Source of the DNA: Ruminococcus sp.
GTDB taxonomy: Bacteria; Bacillota; Clostridia; Oscillospirales; Ruminococcaceae
Reading direction: 5' to 3'
DNA: 64,000 bases
Assembly: GCA_017542125.1 (NCBI GenBank)
Contig: JAFXXU010000035.1
Location: forward strand, 1-64,000
Under the pieces are notes generated by a model. It was not told the DNA's origin and searched no databases. It was given only the letters and a program-made list of their open reading frames with translations. Shown here one piece after another: positions 63,679-64,000 of the stretch. Each line of letters starts with the position of its first letter. Position 1 is the first letter of the stretch. The position numbers and the translations under genes were made by a program.

Positions 63679-64000
63679 ATGAGAGAGATCGCACCGGAGG
63701 AAGTATATAAGCTCAGGGAATGCCTGAAAAAGCTGGCTGAGCACCATAATCAGGTCTCGGTGAATTTCAAGGGGTGCTTCCCGAAAAAGCCCGTTTCCGA
63801 ATCGCTGGCGATATTCGAGGAAGCCGTGCGCAGCGGGAAGTCAAGGATAGCCGTCGTCGAGGACGGCGACAGGGTGGCAGGTTTCTGCAAGACAGATCTT
63901 ATCGGCATCGACGGGCATATAGACATCCTGATCGTGCTTAAGGAATACCGTGGCAGCGGATATGGAAAGCTCCTGATGGACTGGGCTGTCGAGGGCCTGA
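63679..64000 (+). CDS. GNAT-family acetyltransferase, cut by window end
   Basis: Starts ATG at 63679 (GAGG 9 nt upstream) and runs off the right edge after 107 codons. The encoded MREIAPEEVYKLRECLKKLA, IAVVEDGDRVAGFCKTD and ILIVLKEYRGSGYGKLLMDW show a GNAT fold with the acetyl-CoA loop (RGSGYG). The substrate is unknown and the rest of the protein is not in view. Confidence 0.75.
   Translation, partial: MREIAPEEVYKLRECLKKLAEHHNQVSVNFKGCFPKKPVSESLAIFEEAVRSGKSRIAVVEDGDRVAGFCKTDLIGIDGHIDILIVLKEYRGSGYGKLLMDWAVEGL

Overview
The window looks like the chromosome of an anaerobic Firmicute of the class Clostridia, most likely a Ruminococcus-type gut or rumen bacterium. This is inferred from gene content: a T-box leader before asnS, many strong AGGAGG ribosome-binding sites, consensus sigma-A promoters with 17-bp spacers, a short non-bacterial-type ProRS, a CotH-kinase lipoprotein and several SGNH esterases. 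No rRNA, tRNA, CRISPR array, transposase or prophage gene was seen.

Region by region. 1-2000: a MITE-like repeat, then a minus-strand ExbB/ExbD-like proton-channel operon. 2091-6976: SGNH/GDSL esterases and lipoproteins plus a NUDIX hydrolase. 5460-9881: an exported polymer O-acylation cluster (SGNH protein, DUF4358 lipoprotein, MBOAT acyltransferase, DHHW/AlgJ-like protein). 9893-16606: housekeeping RNA-modification and replication genes (dusB, rsmI, rimI, trmN6-like, tsaD, polA); three of these junctions carry the same double-palindrome repeat. 16613-25344: GNAT, orphan ABC ATPase, voltage-gated K+ channel, P-type ATPase, aspartate aminotransferase and PepF. 25484-32127: purine salvage (hpt, apt-like), glpK, an SSS symporter, a second copy of the MITE-like repeat, and proS. 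32246-38083: CotH lipoprotein, MutS-like ATPase, a second AlgJ-like protein and a small YunG-like protein.

The most distinctive part is 38117-61021, a divergent accessory locus. Leftward, four secreted or membrane-anchored proteins with N-termini like SipW-dependent (TasA/camelysin-type) fibre proteins precede a giant surface protein of about 3330 residues that carries many GGLVG-type repeats. Rightward runs an operon of a catalytically degenerate EAL (c-di-GMP phosphodiesterase-like) protein, a TasA-like membrane protein, a SipW-type signal peptidase, a membrane-anchored McrB-like AAA+ ATPase, a DUF2357/McrC-like coiled-coil protein fused to a second SipW-type signal peptidase, and two small proteins. 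The fusion junction sits on a run of ten A residues; gain or loss of one A gives an immediate stop. I infer a dedicated system that exports, processes and assembles a surface fibre, with an AAA+ module normally associated with McrBC-type systems coupled to signal peptidases.

The right end is asnS with a tRNA-Asn T-box, a CPBP-like membrane protein, and a GNAT gene cut by the window edge.
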